NCBI GenBank assembly: GCA_900321055.1
Contig: ONUQ01000190.1
Span: forward strand, 1-8,942
Reading direction: 5' to 3'
Length of the DNA stretch: 8,942 nt
From: an uncultured Elusimicrobia bacterium
GTDB lineage: Bacteria; Elusimicrobiota; Endomicrobiia; Endomicrobiales; Endomicrobiaceae
Within the stretch, counting starts at the first letter, position 1; each line of letters opens with the position of its first letter. The position numbers were made by a program, and so were the translations under genes. Of this stretch, positions 7,957 through 8,942 are shown in pieces. Under the pieces are notes generated by a model, which did no database searches, was not told where the DNA came from, and saw only the letters and a list, made by a program, of their open reading frames with translations.

Positions 7957-8005
7957 GTTATGTTACCGTTGCCGTTTACCACTATATATTTAAAATTGTT
8001 TTTTG

Positions 8006-8011
8006 TATAAT
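8006..8011 (+). promoter_or_regulatory. Candidate -10 box TATAAT for the small membrane protein gene
   Basis: A perfect TATAAT lies only 9 bases before the ATG at 8021. No good -35 hexamer sits 16-18 bases upstream (the sequence there is TATATA). If used, transcription would start at about 8018 and the mRNA would be essentially leaderless, which agrees with the absence of a Shine-Dalgarno sequence. TATAAT also arises easily by chance in such AT-rich DNA. Confidence 0.35.
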
Positions 8012-8020
8012 AATAGTATT

Positions 8021-8689
8021 ATGGGCAAAGGGTGTTTTTCTATAATTTCTGCAGTTTCCATAAAGCACAAGATACTGTCTTGTGTGTTGGCTTTTTTTGT
8101 TCTGATAAGTTCAACGAACTTGTTGAATTTTGAAGAATATAAAAAAACCATTATGAAATCCGTAGAAGTATCAACAGAGTTAGTAGTAAGTCAGCTTTTT
8201 AATATATCTGCACTTCCTGTAAGTGCAATTTCAAAAATGTTTTCAGGTACCCCTAAAATTACCGTAAAAAAAGAATGTACCCCGATACAGTTATCAAAAG
8301 AAACAACAACCGTAGAACAACAGACCGACAAAGCAAACGAAACGGTAGCACCCGCAAATGAAACCGCAAACAATAAAGGAACCGATGCAAAAGATAATAA
8401 TGTTATAAAAGCAACAATAGGATATTCAATGGTAGTCGATATATCGGACATGAGAAAAGTTATAAAAAGTGAAGGAATAAAAGATTTGTTTGTTGCAGAC
8501 AAACTGTTGGAAATAAATTTTTCTTTATGTAAAAAAGTAATAAGTGTTATGTTTATAATGATGTTATTATTAGCAATATTACTTGCAAGAAAGAATGTAG
8601 GCAACAATAATATTATAAATAACAATAAAATAAAATATAAAAGATTAACTCAGCTTATTTTATGTAAGTTGGGTTATTTTTGTGTATAA
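8021..8689 (+). CDS. Small hypothetical protein with two membrane segments
   Basis: I do not recognise the family. The ATG at 8021 gives 222 residues; a TTG at 8003 in the same frame is possible but has no better context. Neither has a Shine-Dalgarno sequence. A basic segment (KHK, 15-17) precedes a hydrophobic helix (about 18-31) that could be a signal peptide or anchor without a lipobox. A second hydrophobic helix is at 173-189 (VISVMFIMMLLLAILLA), followed by a positively charged, Asn-rich tail. Between them, about 90-120 is a low-complexity Thr/Ala/Glu/Asn linker typical of exported or surface-exposed segments. The expected topology is both ends inside with a loop of about 140 residues outside, which is inference. 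The last dozen codons coincide with a terminator hairpin, so the C-terminal tail may be a read-through extension. It lies between two large-protein genes on the same strand. Confidence 0.75.
   Translation: MGKGCFSIISAVSIKHKILSCVLAFFVLISSTNLLNFEEYKKTIMKSVEVSTELVVSQLFNISALPVSAISKMFSGTPKITVKKECTPIQLSKETTTVEQQTDKANETVAPANETANNKGTDAKDNNVIKATIGYSMVVDISDMRKVIKSEGIKDLFVADKLLEINFSLCKKVISVMFIMMLLLAILLARKNVGNNNIINNNKIKYKRLTQLILCKLGYFCV
8647..8681 (+). terminator. Intrinsic terminator overlapping the 3' end of the small membrane protein gene
   Basis: An 11-pair stem, AACTCAGCTTA (8647-8657) with TAAGTTGGGTT (8665-8675), pairs completely if two G-U pairs are allowed. The loop is 7 bases, and ATTTTT follows. 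The stem-loop plus T run is the classic Rho-independent layout. It lies inside the reading frame, ending 6 bases before the TAA at 8687, rather than after it. Confidence 0.65.
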
Positions 8690-8690
8690 A
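8685..8690 (+). promoter_or_regulatory. Weak candidate -10 box (TATAAA) for the right-edge gene
   Basis: TATAAA lies 26 bases before the ATG at 8717, immediately after the terminator. Initiation would fall near 8697, leaving a short leader that still contains the AGGGG ribosome binding site. No convincing -35 hexamer is visible, so this is only a positional candidate. Confidence 0.2.
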
Positions 8691-8702
8691 AGCACAAAAT
8701 CA

Positions 8703-8707
8703 AGGGG
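8703..8707 (+). promoter_or_regulatory. Ribosome binding site AGGGG that decides the start at 8717
   Basis: AGGGG ends 9 bases before the ATG at 8717. Two nearer ATGs (8709 and 8713) are in frames that stop within a few codons, so 8717 is the only usable start served by this site. It is the one clear Shine-Dalgarno sequence among the gene starts in the window. Confidence 0.6.
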
Positions 8708-8716
8708 AATGAATGC

Positions 8717-8942
8717 ATGAATATGTGTAAAAACATATTTAACATGTTAGTGAAAAAAGAAACACTAAATCAATCATATTTAAAATTAAAAGATTGGCTG
8801 TTATCATTTAATTTGGTAAAGATAACAGCGGTAATAGTATTGAATTGTTTCTTGCTGACGGCAGTATACGGACAAGCGGTGGTAGGAGTATTGGAGAACC
8901 AAAGAGCAACGGAACAATTCAAACAAATATTTGAGGATTTTG
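8717..8942 (+). CDS. N-terminus of an exported, probably giant-class, protein (3' partial)
   Basis: The frame is open from ATG 8717 to the right edge (75 complete codons). It has a basic N-terminal part, then a hydrophobic segment from Leu38 (LVKITAVIVLNCFLLTAVYG), fitting a signal peptide or signal anchor. The mature start contains GQAVVGVLENQRATEQFKQ and then IFEDF. From memory, 'ENxR..xFKxIFxxF' directly after such a segment opens very long uncharacterised proteins in Elusimicrobiota and Omnitrophota; this cannot be checked here. The start is supported by AGGGG nine bases upstream. All Ile codons in the hydrophobic segment are ATA, as in the first 1.2 kb of the giant gene. It lies just after the terminator of the preceding gene, so it probably has its own promoter. 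The function is unknown; the family resemblance is inference. Confidence 0.75.
   Translation, partial: MNMCKNIFNMLVKKETLNQSYLKLKDWLLSFNLVKITAVIVLNCFLLTAVYGQAVVGVLENQRATEQFKQIFEDF

Larger units (their letters stand above)
7548..8020. other. Non-coding intergenic region rich in palindromes and low-complexity sequence
   Basis: About 470 bases without a credible gene. It begins with short runs of ATTCGCC and GCCGTT/TTGCCG units (about 7566-7607). It then holds five palindromic elements (listed separately) separated by more GCCGTTTTTGCC-type filler, then a T-rich tract at 7930-7956 and an AT-rich stretch leading to the next start codon. The + strand here is T/G/C-rich and poor in A, in sharp contrast to the purine-rich coding strand of the giant gene, which supports its being non-coding. 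No clear intrinsic terminator for the giant gene is seen. One or more of the palindromes may serve that role. Confidence 0.8.

Noticed and set aside
7614..8045. Forward open frame of 143 codons through the intergenic region
   Set aside because: It is made of translated palindromic repeats and poly-T (long Phe runs), has no ribosome binding site, and its end overlaps the better-supported gene at 8021.
8191..8625. Reverse-strand open frame of 144 codons opposite the small membrane protein
   Set aside because: It is the antisense shadow of a gene with a coherent signal, linker and membrane-helix layout, and it has no start context of its own.

Overview
The window is very AT-rich and reads almost entirely on the + strand. 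One gene dominates it: a reading frame of over 2,500 codons filling the first 84% of the window. It is followed by an intergenic stretch of about 470 bases packed with palindromic repeats, then a small two-membrane-segment protein of unknown function, then the start of a third gene that runs off the right edge. There are no tRNA or rRNA genes, no CRISPR array, no transposase and no metabolic or housekeeping gene. The style (giant modular proteins, strong ATA/AAA/GAA codon use, interspersed 'GTCATTGCGA...GTGGCAATCC' palindromes) reminds me of AT-rich Elusimicrobiota (Endomicrobia-like) or Omnitrophota genomes. That placement is from memory and is low confidence.

Layout. (1) Bases 1-7547: a giant modular protein, truncated at its 5' end by the window edge. 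In order it carries a charged helical/coiled-coil N-terminal part, a small GGFHT-containing alpha/beta module, a two-segment hydrophobic hairpin, an HExxH motif with extra histidines next to a further hydrophobic segment, four diverged repeats of about 95 residues, a partly degenerate protein-kinase-like domain, a proline-rich linker and a C-terminal alpha/beta region. (2) Bases 7548-8020: non-coding, with five copies of one palindromic element that share their outer arms but have five different, perfectly self-complementary inner stems, interspersed GCCGTT/TTGCC low-complexity sequence and a long T tract. (3) Bases 8021-8689: a 222-residue membrane-anchored protein whose last codons are an intrinsic-terminator hairpin. 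(4) Bases 8717-8942: the N-terminus of a further protein with a signal-peptide-like segment. Its 'ENQRATEQFKQIFEDF' sequence looks to me like the N-terminal signature of the same class of giant proteins.

How the genes may work together is inference. The membrane segments, protease-like motif, kinase-like fold and repeats suggest that the giant protein is a membrane-associated, multi-domain surface or signalling factor. If the gene at the right edge is another member of that family, the locus would be an array of giant-protein genes with a small membrane protein between them. No function can be assigned with confidence.
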